DNA of 64,000 nucleotides, from assembly GCA_040285825.1 (NCBI GenBank), contig JAUPSS010000013.1, positions 1 to 64,000 on the forward strand, in the 5' to 3' direction. Under the pieces are notes generated by a model. It worked only from the letters and a program-made list of their open reading frames with translations. It was not told the DNA's origin and searched no databases. Below are positions 17,701 to 26,606 of this stretch, one piece after another (within the stretch, counting starts at the first letter, position 1; every line of letters starts with the position of its first letter). The DNA comes from Eukaryota sp. TZLM1-RC. Its lineage: Eukaryota; Metamonada: BaSk clade. The translations under genes and the position numbers were made by a program.

Positions 17701-18238
17701 TTAATGTTTAAAAATTAATAAACTCAATTAATTCAAATATATACAAAATCAATTGAAAATGTAATCACGAGTTTGTACTGATCACATAGCCAACATTACT
17801 CACACACAATTTCACACAAAGTTTGATCACAAGTTGATCACATCTAGTACATAAGGACTACATCATGCAACTCACCAAATCACCAATGACCATTCAACCA
17901 ATCATACCAATGACTACTCAAATGATCATAGCACGGACTTTAACACCACAATTGTTATATTAATTGTCCCAAAATGGACTTTAAAGATTTGACCAATGAT
18001 TGTAATAAACAACCATTGGTCAATATACGAAACTAGGAACTTCATATGAGCCTCAGTAAATCGTACCAAAAACGATACTCTTACACTTACAGCAATGGTT
18101 TTATTAGTTTGCAACATTCAATTGTATACTTTTGGATTTTTTACTATTTTTACAATTTAATGTTTAAAAATTAATAAACTCAATTAATTCAAATATATAC
18201 AAAATCAATTGAAAATGTAATCATGAGTTTGTACTGAT
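14735..18238. repeat. Homogenised run of 456-bp satellite monomers
   Basis: Within the array, the landmark 'catagcacgg' occurs at 14735, 15191, 15647, 16103, 16559, 17015, 17471 and 17927, a nearly constant 456-bp step. These monomers share 'gatcatagcacgg', 'tactgatcacatagcc' (deleted for 'aagtaa') and usually 'aataaactcaattaa'. Elsewhere the step varies. This looks like recent local spread of one monomer variant by unequal crossover or gene conversion. Two alternating forms (with 'gtttgcaacattc' and 'gtttacaacgttc') suggest an emerging higher-order pattern. Confidence 0.8.
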
Positions 18239-19201
18239 CACATAGCCAACATTACTCACACACAATTTCACACAAAGTTTGATCACAAGTTGATCACATC
18301 TAGTACATAAGGACTACATCATGCAACTCACCAAATCAAACCAATGACTACTCAAATGACCATAGCACGGACTTTAACACCACAATTGTTATATTAATTG
18401 TCCCAAAATGGACTTCAAAGATTTGACCAATGATTGTAATAAACAACCATTGGTCAATATACGAAACTAGGAACTTCATATGAGCCTCAGTAAATCGTAT
18501 CAAAAACGATACTCTTACACTTACAGCAATTGTTTTATTAGTTTACAACATTCAATTGTATACTTTTGATTTTTTACTTTTTTACAATTTAATGTTTAAA
18601 AATTAATACACTCAATTAATTCAAATATATACAAAATCATTTGAAAATGTAATCATGAGTTTGTACTGATCAAGTAACACATAGCCAACATTACTCACAC
18701 ACAATTTCACACAAAGTTTGATCACAAGTTGATCACATCTAGTACATAAAGACTACATGCAACTCATCTAATCATACCAATGACCATTCAACCAATCATA
18801 CCAATGACTAATCAAATGACCATAGCACGGACTTTAACACCACAATTGTTATAATAATTGTCCCAAAATGGACTTTAAAGATTTGACCAATGATTGTAAT
18901 AAACAACCATTGGTCAATATACGAAACTAGGAACTTCATATGAGCCTCAGTAAATCGTATCAAAAACGATACTCTTACACTTACAGCAATTGTTTTATTA
19001 GTTTACAACATTCAATTGTATACTTTTTGATTTTTTTACTTTTTTTACAATTTAATGTTTAAAAATTAATACACTCAATTAATTCAAATATATACAAAAT
19101 TATTTGAAAATGTAATCATGAGTTTGTACTGATCAAGTAACACATAGCCAACATTACTCACACACAATTTCACACAAAGTTTGATCACAAGTTGATCACA
19201 T

Positions 19202-19205
19202 CTAG
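19202..19205. repeat. Target site duplication of LTR retrotransposon (left copy, CTAG)
   Basis: The satellite normally reads 'cacatctagtacataagg'. Here 'cacatCTAG' is followed by the element, and CTAG recurs at 26607-26610 before 'tacataagg'. This gives a 4-bp duplication and lets the LTR begin with TG and end with CA. Confidence 0.85.
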
Positions 19206-19356
19206 TGATGGTCTATGGCTAGGGTTATCGTGTGACATAGCTTGTGTAAATGTAAAGTAATTTATTAGGGAGAGGAATTGTATTCTCTCTTCTTAAGCTA
19301 ACAGGCGGAATACTAATAACTAAACTATTAACTATAAATACTATTCAAGACTAACA
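19206..19356 (-). repeat. 3' LTR (151 bp)
   Basis: This copy is identical by eye to 26456-26606. On the plus strand it begins TGATGGTCTATGG and ends GACTAACA, so it has TG...CA termini. The stop codon of the pol frame (19351-19353) lies inside this LTR. Confidence 0.95.
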
Positions 19357-22300
19357 CTGCCTTTTCCTCTCTTTCGAGCGACGAGCCCTGGAAGCTCTAG
19401 TCACAGGAGGTGAACTAATAGAATTATGACGCTTCTTGGGAGGAGCGGATTTAGTATGGCGACGTGCTTTTGAAGTCTTGATGAAGTCTTTATACGCGGC
19501 AGTATTTTGGACTGTAGACACATGCTCAGTGGTGATCTCTTTACCTGGCCATTGCACTTGGCAAAAGTCACCTTCCTGGCTGAGCACTTTTTCAATGATG
19601 TGTTCTTCGACATCACCAGCAGCGACCCAGGAGTGGAACTCATCGTTGGTGGGCAAGCTGGAGTGCCAGGGAGCTAAGTGTTTGACGCTAGCTTGGACAA
19701 TCGTACCTGTGCAGAGATTCTTAATATTCACAGACGAATTGGATACGATTTCAGTAATTAGGAAGGGTCCTAAATAGTCTCCATGAAGCTTAGCGGAAGA
19801 GCCAGATGCTCTCAATACCAATTGACCAACTTCAAAAGGGTTTGGAGTTGACGATCTAGCTAGCTTGGAAGCTTTGGAAGCTTGATGATGTGCTGCCTTT
19901 TCTTGTTTCTCTTTCAATCTTCGAAATTTAGATTGAATTTCTTGAATAAAAGATGACTCAGACGTCGAGCTTTCAATGATTTCAAGAATTTTGCCAGGGT
20001 CAGATCTGGGAGACACATCAGAGCCAAAGATCACTTGGTATGGAGTGTGGTTGGTTATTGAGCTCTTGGAAGAGTTGATCAATAATTGCACATAAGGCAA
20101 GTATTCAGACCACACATCGTAGGCATTGAAGTCTACGAGCAATTTCCGTAGGTTTTGCAGGATGTCTCTGTGTCGGCGCTCTACCAGGCCGTTGGACTGA
20201 GAAAACCTAGGTATTGACTTTGACACCTCTATGCCCAAAAATTTGCTTAATTCGTCAAAGACAGCCTTGGAAAATTCGGGTCCATTATCGCTGTGGATTT
20301 GAAATGGAATACCAAAGATGGCACAGACTTTCCAAATTAATGCATCTGCAGTAAGATTGGCATTTATCTCTTTTAAAGGCACGATGATCGTGAACCTAGA
20401 GAAGCTGTCGATAAATACGAGGATGTATTTGTAGCCTTCTTGATCTTCTGGAAGTGGACCAATGACGTCGGCGTTGACGCGAGCAAAAGGTCTGTCAGCC
20501 CACAATGAACCGGTTGGGGGAACATGCAGTTTGGGAACTGGCTTTGTTTTCTGACAGGAGGGGCATTCTTGGACGTGCTTATTCATGTCGGTGAGCATGT
20601 TTGGCCACCAATAATCGCTGTTCCTGAGCTTGTTCAGGCTTTCAGCTTTGCTTGGATGACCTCCTTGCAGAAGTCCATGCAACAGGTTAAGGGTGTCCTT
20701 AATGAGTGATTCGGGAATCACTATCTTGTTGTCGTGAGTCATATATAAATCAAGATGATTGTTATGAACACAGTTGTTGAAAGAGGGGTCTTTGGAAGCT
20801 ATGGCAAGCTTCTGTTCGGACCTAATCCTACAGAGCCATGGCTCGAAAATAGGCAGGTCGTTGGAACATCGTTCTCTGATGACCATGATACGTTCGAAGT
20901 TGTTTAGGTCTTCGATGTAGTATCTTTCATTTTCTGTTCCATCAATTTTATCAATGTAAAATATTGGATGAAAATTTGGAGGCATTTGATGGGACAAATG
21001 ATTGATCTCTTGATGGTCTATAGGTGGAACTATTCGAGACAACATATCAGCCCAGAAGTTATCTTCCCCTTTGGTATGTACCAAGTCAAAGCAGAATTCA
21101 GAGAATATGGGTAACCATCTTGTTACAATTCTGTTCTTCTCAGGAGCCGTGAACATGTAGGTAAGGTTTTGATGGTCTGTGAATATGACCAGTTTCCTTC
21201 CTTTTAAGTAGTTTTCAAAACCACTTTGAGTTAACATGAGTAGGATAGCGTAGAGTTCCTTTTGGTTAGTCGGCCAGTTCTTTTGCGAGTTGGTTAACAA
21301 CCGGCTGAAGAAGCTGATAGGCCTACATTTCCTATTGATCAGGGGGGTACCGGGGTCGTCGACTTGTTCGATTTGTTCCCATATGACGCCGCCTACAGCA
21401 ATGTCGGATGCATCGCAACTATTTAAAATTTGGTTTTCCTGCGGAGGTAAGCTGAGCGGCATGTGTTTCGCTATCAGTTGTTTGATCTTTCGAAGGAGTC
21501 CATCGTGCATGTCGGTCCATTGAAGGCGTTGCGCGCGGGGTTTGGGTTTAACGTTGGAGTTAGTTCCATCCTTCTTAGTCAATCTGATGATAGGAGCGAT
21601 GAGCTCAGATACCTGAGGAAGCCATTCTCTAATGAAGTTGACTGATCCTACGAGGCTGCGGACGTCTTTGATTGTCTTTGGTCTAGGTAGATTCAGCAAA
21701 GATTCAACGCGAGTGGGATCGATAGTCCGTTGCTTGTTTTGGAAAACACTGCCCAGTATCTTGATTGGGTGTCTGGAAGACACGAAATGGCACTTTGGAA
21801 GTCCCAAGGAAACTCTTTTGCATCTGGCTTGATCAAGGACGCGACGGAGGCGTTCAATGAATTCGTCAAAGGTTGAACCTATGATTATGATGTCATCTAT
21901 GTAAATGAAGACACCGTCTCCAGAGAAGATGTCAGCCATGACGTTTTGGAAAACGGCTGGGACATTCTTTAGGCCAAAAGCTGCACGTTTGAACATGATA
22001 CTTTTGCCAGAAATGCTCAGGGCTGTTTTCTGCCAATCCTTTTCAGCAATCTTGAGTTGCCAGAAGGCTTTGGGGAGGTCAAGGGTGCCTATGTAGTTCG
22101 CTTGGGAGAGAAATACCAGCACGTCGGAGATCCTTTTAAGGTTGGGCTCAACAGGAATGGTGTTGGCGTTGACTCCGTCCTTGCCACTATAGTCACCGGC
22201 AAGGCGGGGCTTACGGTGATCTGGGTAGACCACTAGACAGACAGGGGAGCTAAACTCATGGTTCGATGGGACAGCAAATCCTGAGTCTACGAGTTCGTCG

Positions 22301-23073
22301 AAAATTTGGTTAGCGACCTCTAGCCTGGCTGGATTCAGGGTCCTGGGGGGTCTTCTAACTCTGACGTCTTCGTTGTAGAAGTTGATTTCCATGGGAGGGC
22401 AATCAATACCTTCAGCATGAGGCTTGAGGGTAAATACGTCTTCGAACTCCTTCAAAGTTTGAAGTAGGGACTTCTTGAAATGGTCGTTGTCGAGGTTGAT
22501 GGTACAACCAGATGAGTTGATGTGTTCCAACCAACGTGTGGAAACGTTGACGACTTCTGAAGCTTGCGATATTCGATGGTCGAATTCGGCTTCAGGTAAT
22601 AGTAATGTGCGACAGGCGTCGTCCATTCTAATATAAATGCCCTTGTTGTTCATCAGCCCAAGGTGACTCAACAAGTCAGCACCAATGAGAATGGTCTCAT
22701 GTCCAGGAACGATGCTGAACTTGTGTTTCACGTGTACAATCTGGGAAACACTGCCTAGTCTAATGCTAAGGGTTCCAGAAGCAGTACCAAGGGACTGTGA
22801 GGTAGATCCATCAGCAATCTTGTATGATATGGTTTCGTTGGAACGTGCCATGTTACAATTACTGATGACGTCTTCTGTGACTACTGAGCATGTTGCACCG
22901 GAGTCAATTATGCCTTTAACTTCGACATTGTTGATCAAGAAGTTTAATTGTAGGCAGTTGGTTGTGGACTTTATGGATTGTACCATAAATATTGTATCGG
23001 AATCATATTCAGCTTGTTCTGAGAAGAAATTAGCTTGAATGTTATGCGTCTTGGTATGTTCCAAGTTGGCCAA
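19351..23073 (-). CDS. pol: Pol polyprotein: protease, reverse transcriptase, RNase H, integrase, chromodomain-like tail
   Basis: The 1,240-codon frame copies element RNA into DNA and integrates it. Counting from the TTG at 23073: an aspartic protease has DSGA at 57-60 and 'ILIGADLL' near 128-135. The RT region (about 240-450) has LDLPKAFWQ from 331, FGL at 366-368 and YIDD at 391-394. RNase H (about 550-680) has D554, E606, D633 and D676. Integrase has H799/H806/C837/C840 and the triad D869, D929, E965, with the classical 35-residue gap. Residues 1155-1199 resemble a chromodomain, followed by a basic tail. The TTG is not a likely true start: the frame is open back to about 23142 and is -1 relative to the zinc-knuckle frame, so expression by -1 frameshifting is likely. 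I see no perfect slippery heptamer. No stop or frameshift interrupts it. The stop codon TAG lies in the LTR. Confidence 0.93.
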   Translation of the reverse strand: MANLEHTKTHNIQANFFSEQAEYDSDTIFMVQSIKSTTNCLQLNFLINNVEVKGIIDSGATCSVVTEDVISNCNMARSNETISYKIADGSTSQSLGTASGTLSIRLGSVSQIVHVKHKFSIVPGHETILIGADLLSHLGLMNNKGIYIRMDDACRTLLLPEAEFDHRISQASEVVNVSTRWLEHINSSGCTINLDNDHFKKSLLQTLKEFEDVFTLKPHAEGIDCPPMEINFYNEDVRVRRPPRTLNPARLEVANQIFDELVDSGFAVPSNHEFSSPVCLVVYPDHRKPRLAGDYSGKDGVNANTIPVEPNLKRISDVLVFLSQANYIGTLDLPKAFWQLKIAEKDWQKTALSISGKSIMFKRAAFGLKNVPAVFQNVMADIFSGDGVFIYIDDIIIIGSTFDEFIERLRRVLDQARCKRVSLGLPKCHFVSSRHPIKILGSVFQNKQRTIDPTRVESLLNLPRPKTIKDVRSLVGSVNFIREWLPQVSELIAPIIRLTKKDGTNSNVKPKPRAQRLQWTDMHDGLLRKIKQLIAKHMPLSLPPQENQILNSCDASDIAVGGVIWEQIEQVDDPGTPLINRKCRPISFFSRLLTNSQKNWPTNQKELYAILLMLTQSGFENYLKGRKLVIFTDHQNLTYMFTAPEKNRIVTRWLPIFSEFCFDLVHTKGEDNFWADMLSRIVPPIDHQEINHLSHQMPPNFHPIFYIDKIDGTENERYYIEDLNNFERIMVIRERCSNDLPIFEPWLCRIRSEQKLAIASKDPSFNNCVHNNHLDLYMTHDNKIVIPESLIKDTLNLLHGLLQGGHPSKAESLNKLRNSDYWWPNMLTDMNKHVQECPSCQKTKPVPKLHVPPTGSLWADRPFARVNADVIGPLPEDQEGYKYILVFIDSFSRFTIIVPLKEINANLTADALIWKVCAIFGIPFQIHSDNGPEFSKAVFDELSKFLGIEVSKSIPRFSQSNGLVERRHRDILQNLRKLLVDFNAYDVWSEYLPYVQLLINSSKSSITNHTPYQVIFGSDVSPRSDPGKILEIIESSTSESSFIQEIQSKFRRLKEKQEKAAHHQASKASKLARSSTPNPFEVGQLVLRASGSSAKLHGDYLGPFLITEIVSNSSVNIKNLCTGTIVQASVKHLAPWHSSLPTNDEFHSWVAAGDVEEHIIEKVLSQEGDFCQVQWPGKEITTEHVSTVQNTAAYKDFIKTSKARRHTKSAPPKKRHNSISSPPVTRASRARRSKERKRQC
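19357..19375 (-). promoter_or_regulatory. Polypurine tract priming plus-strand DNA synthesis
   Basis: Immediately inside the 3' LTR the element strand reads AAAGAGAGGAAAAGGCAG. It is almost all purine and in the expected place for the plus-strand primer. It is also coding, giving the lysine/arginine-rich end of Pol (KERKRQ). Confidence 0.8.
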
Positions 23074-23081
23074 AGGATTGA

Positions 23082-23981
23082 TTAGGGAATCTTTCCATGT
23101 TGTGTTTTCTGTGTGGGAATGTGTTGTAGTTGTAGGGGTATGGTTTCAAAACAGTGTAAATAGTGACGGGAACGTTTATTATATGATGAAGAGCCCTTGC
23201 CTCTGCCGCGAGTGCCTCTTCGGCTACGGAAACCAGAACCTCTAGAACCTCTGCCTCGAGCTTTGTGTTGAGCTTGTTGCTCTCTCCACTTTTTGCTTCT
23301 TTGGCAGTCCTCACTAGGGCACCTTTCAGTCGGATGACCCATTTGTTTACAGAAATTGCATTGGACGTTGACATCAGACTGAGTGGAAGACGGTTGAGTA
23401 GAGCTTCCTTCTCGTCGTTGTTGTTTTGGGCGCCTGCCAGAGCTGGAACCTCTTGTTTTGGGGATAGCAGGGGGAGAAGGTACCGTCTGTCTGCGACGGT
23501 TCTCAGTCTGGAACGAGATTCTATTTTGATACAAGAAGTCCACGTGATTGATCTGCTCCTTAAAAGATCTAGCATTACAAAAGTTTTCGTACTCTATTTG
23601 GAGAACACTGAAAAATTCACCTAGGGTGTGGCCATCTGAGTAGTAATGGGAGGGGTTGGACCAGATCCTGAGGAGTCTGTCCCTGATGATGGTAATACCG
23701 ATGCTTTCAATGACGTGAGAAGCAATTTCCCATTCGGGGAGTCGGTCTACGGGGTTTCCGTGGATGGTGATGTTTCTCATTTGATGAGTCAGGCCACGAA
23801 CGTCTTGGATAGCGGTGGAACGCGTTAAGACTCTGCCTATGTTAAGCATGAAGTCTATCCATCTGTTACCATAATCTCTCTCAGACCAATCCATGTTAAC
23901 TGCATGTAGAGCGTCCAGAGCTTGATCCAGTCTACTGAATTGGGTTCTCCTTAGGATCTGTTCCCCAAATGTTGCGTTCAT
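23082..23981 (-). CDS. gag: Gag-like frame 3: capsid C-terminal part and zinc-knuckle nucleocapsid
   Basis: 299 codons. The first 150 or so residues look like a helical capsid region. A CCHC zinc knuckle (C208-x2-C211-x4-H216-x4-C221) and an arginine/glycine-rich stretch (about 245-280) follow, as in retroelement nucleocapsids that bind the RNA genome. The ATG at 23981 overlaps the end of the previous frame by about 50 nt and lies +1 to it. The frame is open upstream to about 24035, so the real protein may be made by frameshifting rather than from this ATG. It overlaps the start of the pol frame by about 60 nt. Confidence 0.8.
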   Translation of the reverse strand: MNATFGEQILRRTQFSRLDQALDALHAVNMDWSERDYGNRWIDFMLNIGRVLTRSTAIQDVRGLTHQMRNITIHGNPVDRLPEWEIASHVIESIGITIIRDRLLRIWSNPSHYYSDGHTLGEFFSVLQIEYENFCNARSFKEQINHVDFLYQNRISFQTENRRRQTVPSPPAIPKTRGSSSGRRPKQQRREGSSTQPSSTQSDVNVQCNFCKQMGHPTERCPSEDCQRSKKWREQQAQHKARGRGSRGSGFRSRRGTRGRGKGSSSYNKRSRHYLHCFETIPLQLQHIPTQKTQHGKIP

Positions 23982-24660
23982 CTCTGCTGGTTGGGACCAT
24001 CGCAGAGGAAATTGAAAGGCCAGTGCCTTGATACCTTAAAGCGTTGAGAGCTTCAGGTGTAACGCATTCAGCTAAACCTCTGGGACTGATGCGCATGGCG
24101 GATCGGAAGAGATCCCATTCGTGAACTGGTTCGCTGTCGAACCGTTGGTCAGATGCCAATTCTGCTGATCTGGCTAGTTCGAGTTCTTCGCGAAGTCTGG
24201 CAACTTCGCTGGCCAAAGCAACTTGAGCAGGGTCTTCGATATTACCTCGAGCCTCATCGACTATTCTGTCGGTGCGACTCCAGAGAATGAATTTGTTAAC
24301 AAACTTTAGGAGTTTATCAACATCTCTTAAGTCAGAAGCATCGAGAGTTGGACGTTTGGGACGGTCCCTACGTCTATTATCCCTGTCTCTTGATCCCACC
24401 ATGGAAGATAGGAGAAGGTTGCTGTCGTAAGTACCCGAAAATGTAGAACGAGAAGAACTTACTGTGGATGGTGTTGGTTGAACCGGGGGCTGAGAACTTG
24501 TAGAACTAGTGGAAAGGAGTGTGGGTGGAACCACTGATTGTTCCATTGGCTGTGCAGGTACTGGAGTGTGTTCCATGGGTGTTAACACAGTTGGAATAGA
24601 GTCAGGAGTTGGAGACTCATCACTGACTTCCACTACAACGTCCTCTTCAGTTTGTTCCAT
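23932..24660 (-). CDS. Gag-like frame 2: acidic, proline-rich leader and capsid N-terminal part
   Basis: 242 codons. Residues 1-70 are acidic, proline- and serine-rich. The rest is charged and helical, with a likely coiled coil ('ASEVARLREELELARSAELA', about residues 146-165). The ATG at 24660 sits 7 nt after the TAA of the preceding frame (24668-24670) in a 'CCCATGG' context, which would suit termination-reinitiation. The frame is +1 relative to the preceding one, so a +1 shift or an old 1-bp indel are alternatives. It probably forms one structural protein with the following frame. No family match can be claimed beyond gag by position. Confidence 0.65.
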   Translation of the reverse strand: MEQTEEDVVVEVSDESPTPDSIPTVLTPMEHTPVPAQPMEQSVVPPTLLSTSSTSSQPPVQPTPSTVSSSRSTFSGTYDSNLLLSSMVGSRDRDNRRRDRPKRPTLDASDLRDVDKLLKFVNKFILWSRTDRIVDEARGNIEDPAQVALASEVARLREELELARSAELASDQRFDSEPVHEWDLFRSAMRISPRGLAECVTPEALNALRYQGTGLSISSAMVPTSRDERNIWGTDPKENPIQ

Positions 24661-24667
24661 GGGAGGA

Positions 24668-26488
24668 TTATGCGAGGGTTGTGTGGGGGTTCTGTAGAAG
24701 TTTCCATAGGTTGTTCAACGGAGGATGGAACTTCGTTTTGGTGAGGTTCAGGGAAGGTTCAGTTTCTTCAATCTGGGCAGGAACCTGATATGAAGAGATC
24801 GCTGGTTGTACCAAGCGTGTCTTTTCTATGCGACCTTCTACCATGACCCATTTCAACATCCTGGATTCTATGCATCCAGGGAAAACTGTGACAAGCTGGA
24901 GAGCTCTTTGAAGATTGCCTGATCTTCTGTGGTCAGGCCCACAATATGAAGCTATATGGTCAGGACGTCTGTCGTAAAGAAAGAGTCTTTCACCATATGT
25001 GGTTTCAGTAAACCACCACCCTGTTCTATAATCTCTGTCGATGAGGATATCGAGAGATGCGTTGTACCCAGGGCTGAACCTAGGGTATGGGCAAGGGTTG
25101 TGAACATTTATGAAGAGGTTGTCTTCATCTCCAGCGAAGCGTCTGAATACTCCTTCTCGAGTAGTTCTCATGAACCTAACTCCGGGTCTTGGTTCATAAG
25201 TTGGTTCAGGGTCATTCCTGGAGGTTTCTGGGGTGATCCTTTCATCGGAAAGAAATGGACCAATTCTGGGAGAGATCCATAATCCTAAGTCGTTCTCGAC
25301 TTTGGGACCGTAGAAAGGAGGCCGTTTGTTGCTCATCTCCGTGGGAGGGATGGCTTCTGGATCCCCTGGAATGACTCGTGTGTCCCTATATCTAGCATAA
25401 GGGTTGTGCTGACGGGAAGCACCATGATTGACACTTGAGCTAGCGTAGGAGCTAGTTTGAGAAGGGGTAAGTTGAGCAGGTGTAGAGGATGTTCCTCTTC
25501 TAGCTTCAATCTCTCTGTCCAATCTTTTTCTGTGTTCCCAGTTTCGTTCTTCTTGGAGAAAACGCTCTATATATTCTTTAGAGACCTCACCAGGAATTTT
25601 GTCAATTTCAGAAGAAGGTGCCGTGGGAGGGACCTGATGTTGAGGTAGAGGGGAGAATTCCTTGGGAGGTTCCTCGTACTCAACCAAATCTGAAAAGATT
25701 TGTTCGTACCTTTTCCTTTGCTCTTCGGAAAGATACGAAGGAAGGTTCGAAAAGCTAGGAATGGAATCACTAGCCTGGTGAGGGGAAACAGATAGATTAT
25801 TAACTCCACTAACTGTTGTAGTCAGAGGAGATCCTGAAGCTGGAACAGCAGGATTTTGAATGTTCCTCCTAACAGTTGGAACTGGAGGGAGGAGCTGTTG
25901 AGAATGAGAGGGTGGAACCTCAGAACTAGATGAAAGGGATGAAGATGGTACTTCAATGGCCTTTGTAGAGGAGGAAGAGGGTTGATCTTCTAATCCTTCC
26001 TTTGACGCGAGAGAAGGTTGAACAGTCTCTCTGTTCTGAGTAGAAGGTGAAGGTGGTACTTCAGAACTTCTTTCAGGGAGGGGAGAAGGTGGGACTTCAG
26101 ACGCCCTTAAATGTGAAGGAGGAAGAGGAGCAACGGAATCCTCAACATCTTCATCGTCGTAGGAGACTAATGAAGGGCTTCTTCCTTCCGAAGGAATAGA
26201 ATCCTTGGGAGGGTTGTCTCCTTCTACAGGAACGGAATCCCGAGGAGAGGAACTTCCTTCCATGGGAACGGAATCCTCAGGAAGGGAACTATCTTCCTTT
26301 GGGGTAGAACCCTCGGGAAGAGTTGCTTCAGGAAGCGCAGAAGCTTCAACCGAAGAAGGAGGCACGGAAGCAGAGTCTGTGGTTAGTGGTGAGGAAGAGG
26401 GACCAGTCTCTTCCTCAAGGATCCTACGCTGAGCCGGGGACGACCCAATACGTATTGATGGTCTATGGCTAGGGTTATCGTGTGACAT
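24668..26488 (-). CDS. Gag-like frame 1: 606-residue serine/proline-rich protein of unknown role
   Basis: This is the first frame of the LTR element; its ATG (26486-26488) lies inside the 5' LTR. Residues 51-104 hold about five imperfect 11-12-residue repeats with an 'EDSVPMEG'-type core. Residues 105-240 are rich in Pro and Ser ('EVPPSP' repeats). Residues 250-350 are charged and helical. Residues 400-570 are more globular, rich in Trp, Tyr and Arg. I recognise no domain. Usual chromovirus Gag is much shorter and single, so this is an extra or extended structural frame. The TAA stop is followed 7 nt later by the ATG of the next frame. It is uninterrupted, which fits a young copy. Confidence 0.7.
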   Translation of the reverse strand: MSHDNPSHRPSIRIGSSPAQRRILEEETGPSSSPLTTDSASVPPSSVEASALPEATLPEGSTPKEDSSLPEDSVPMEGSSSPRDSVPVEGDNPPKDSIPSEGRSPSLVSYDDEDVEDSVAPLPPSHLRASEVPPSPLPERSSEVPPSPSTQNRETVQPSLASKEGLEDQPSSSSTKAIEVPSSSLSSSSEVPPSHSQQLLPPVPTVRRNIQNPAVPASGSPLTTTVSGVNNLSVSPHQASDSIPSFSNLPSYLSEEQRKRYEQIFSDLVEYEEPPKEFSPLPQHQVPPTAPSSEIDKIPGEVSKEYIERFLQEERNWEHRKRLDREIEARRGTSSTPAQLTPSQTSSYASSSVNHGASRQHNPYARYRDTRVIPGDPEAIPPTEMSNKRPPFYGPKVENDLGLWISPRIGPFLSDERITPETSRNDPEPTYEPRPGVRFMRTTREGVFRRFAGDEDNLFINVHNPCPYPRFSPGYNASLDILIDRDYRTGWWFTETTYGERLFLYDRRPDHIASYCGPDHRRSGNLQRALQLVTVFPGCIESRMLKWVMVEGRIEKTRLVQPAISSYQVPAQIEETEPSLNLTKTKFHPPLNNLWKLLQNPHTTLA

Positions 26489-26606
26489 AGCTTGTGTAAA
26501 TGTAAAGTAATTTATTAGGGAGAGGAATTGTATTCTCTCTTCTTAAGCTAACAGGCGGAATACTAATAACTAAACTATTAACTATAAATACTATTCAAGA
26601 CTAACA
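26456..26606 (-). repeat. 5' LTR (151 bp) with promoter and gag start codon
   Basis: This copy is identical by eye to 19206-19356. Read on the minus strand it starts TGTTAGTCTTGAATAG and contains a TATA-like 'GTATTTATAG' about 15 nt in. It carries the ATG of the first coding frame at 26486-26488, about 30 nt before its end, leaving no untranslated leader between LTR and gag. Confidence 0.92.

Larger units (their letters stand above)
1..19205. repeat. Tandem satellite array, block 1 (monomers about 440-465 bp)
   Basis: Roughly 42 head-to-tail copies of an AT-rich monomer. Landmarks such as 'atagcacggactttaacacc' recur about every 440-465 bp; the first three copies are shorter (about 340-395 bp) because of deletions. 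Each monomer carries conserved inverted repeats: TTGACCAATG / CATTGGTCAA around a 15-nt loop, GTATC / GATAC around 'aaaaac', ACAATT / AATTGT, and paired TGATCA palindromes. A T-rich stretch after 'gtatactt' varies most in length. Subfamily markers change along the array: 'tacatgcaactc' dominates to about 10 kb and 'tacatcatgcaactc' from about 10.05 to 18.3 kb. From 13.66 to 18.24 kb many copies lack the 'aagtaa' before 'cacatagcc'. Short reading frames recur on both strands but are products of the repeat. The same monomer borders the rDNA unit, so it may be rDNA spacer or pericentromeric or subtelomeric satellite. Confidence 0.97.
19206..26606 (-). mobile_element. Complete Ty3/gypsy (chromovirus-like) LTR retrotransposon, 7,401 bp
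   Basis: The element consists of 151-bp LTR, gag-like frames, pol and 151-bp LTR, read on the minus strand. The LTRs are identical by eye, which implies a recent insertion. The pol order is protease, RT, RNase H, integrase, the Ty3/gypsy (Metaviridae) order, and a chromodomain-like C-terminus points to the chromovirus branch. Coding is split into four overlapping frames (26488-24668, 24660-23932, 23981-23082, and about 23142-19351). The first start codon and the last stop codon both lie inside LTRs. Its base composition is clearly richer in G+C than the satellite around it. A candidate tRNA primer site ('TGGGTCGTCCCC' type, starting about 9 nt inside the 5' LTR edge) is weak. Confidence 0.95.

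Noticed and set aside
10110-18117. Repeated 63-67-codon minus-strand frame in satellite monomers (10110, 10575, 14734, 15190, 16102, 17926 and others)
   Set aside because: It recurs only because the monomer recurs, is broken by indels in most monomers, and shows no coding-type substitution pattern.
1-19205. CRISPR-like array
   Set aside because: The repeats are whole monomers of about 450 bp without unique spacers, in a eukaryotic context.
19436-26432. Plus-strand frames across the LTR element (for example 19436-19777, 22685-23038, 24956-25282)
   Set aside because: They are opposite-strand shadows of gag and pol with no domains.
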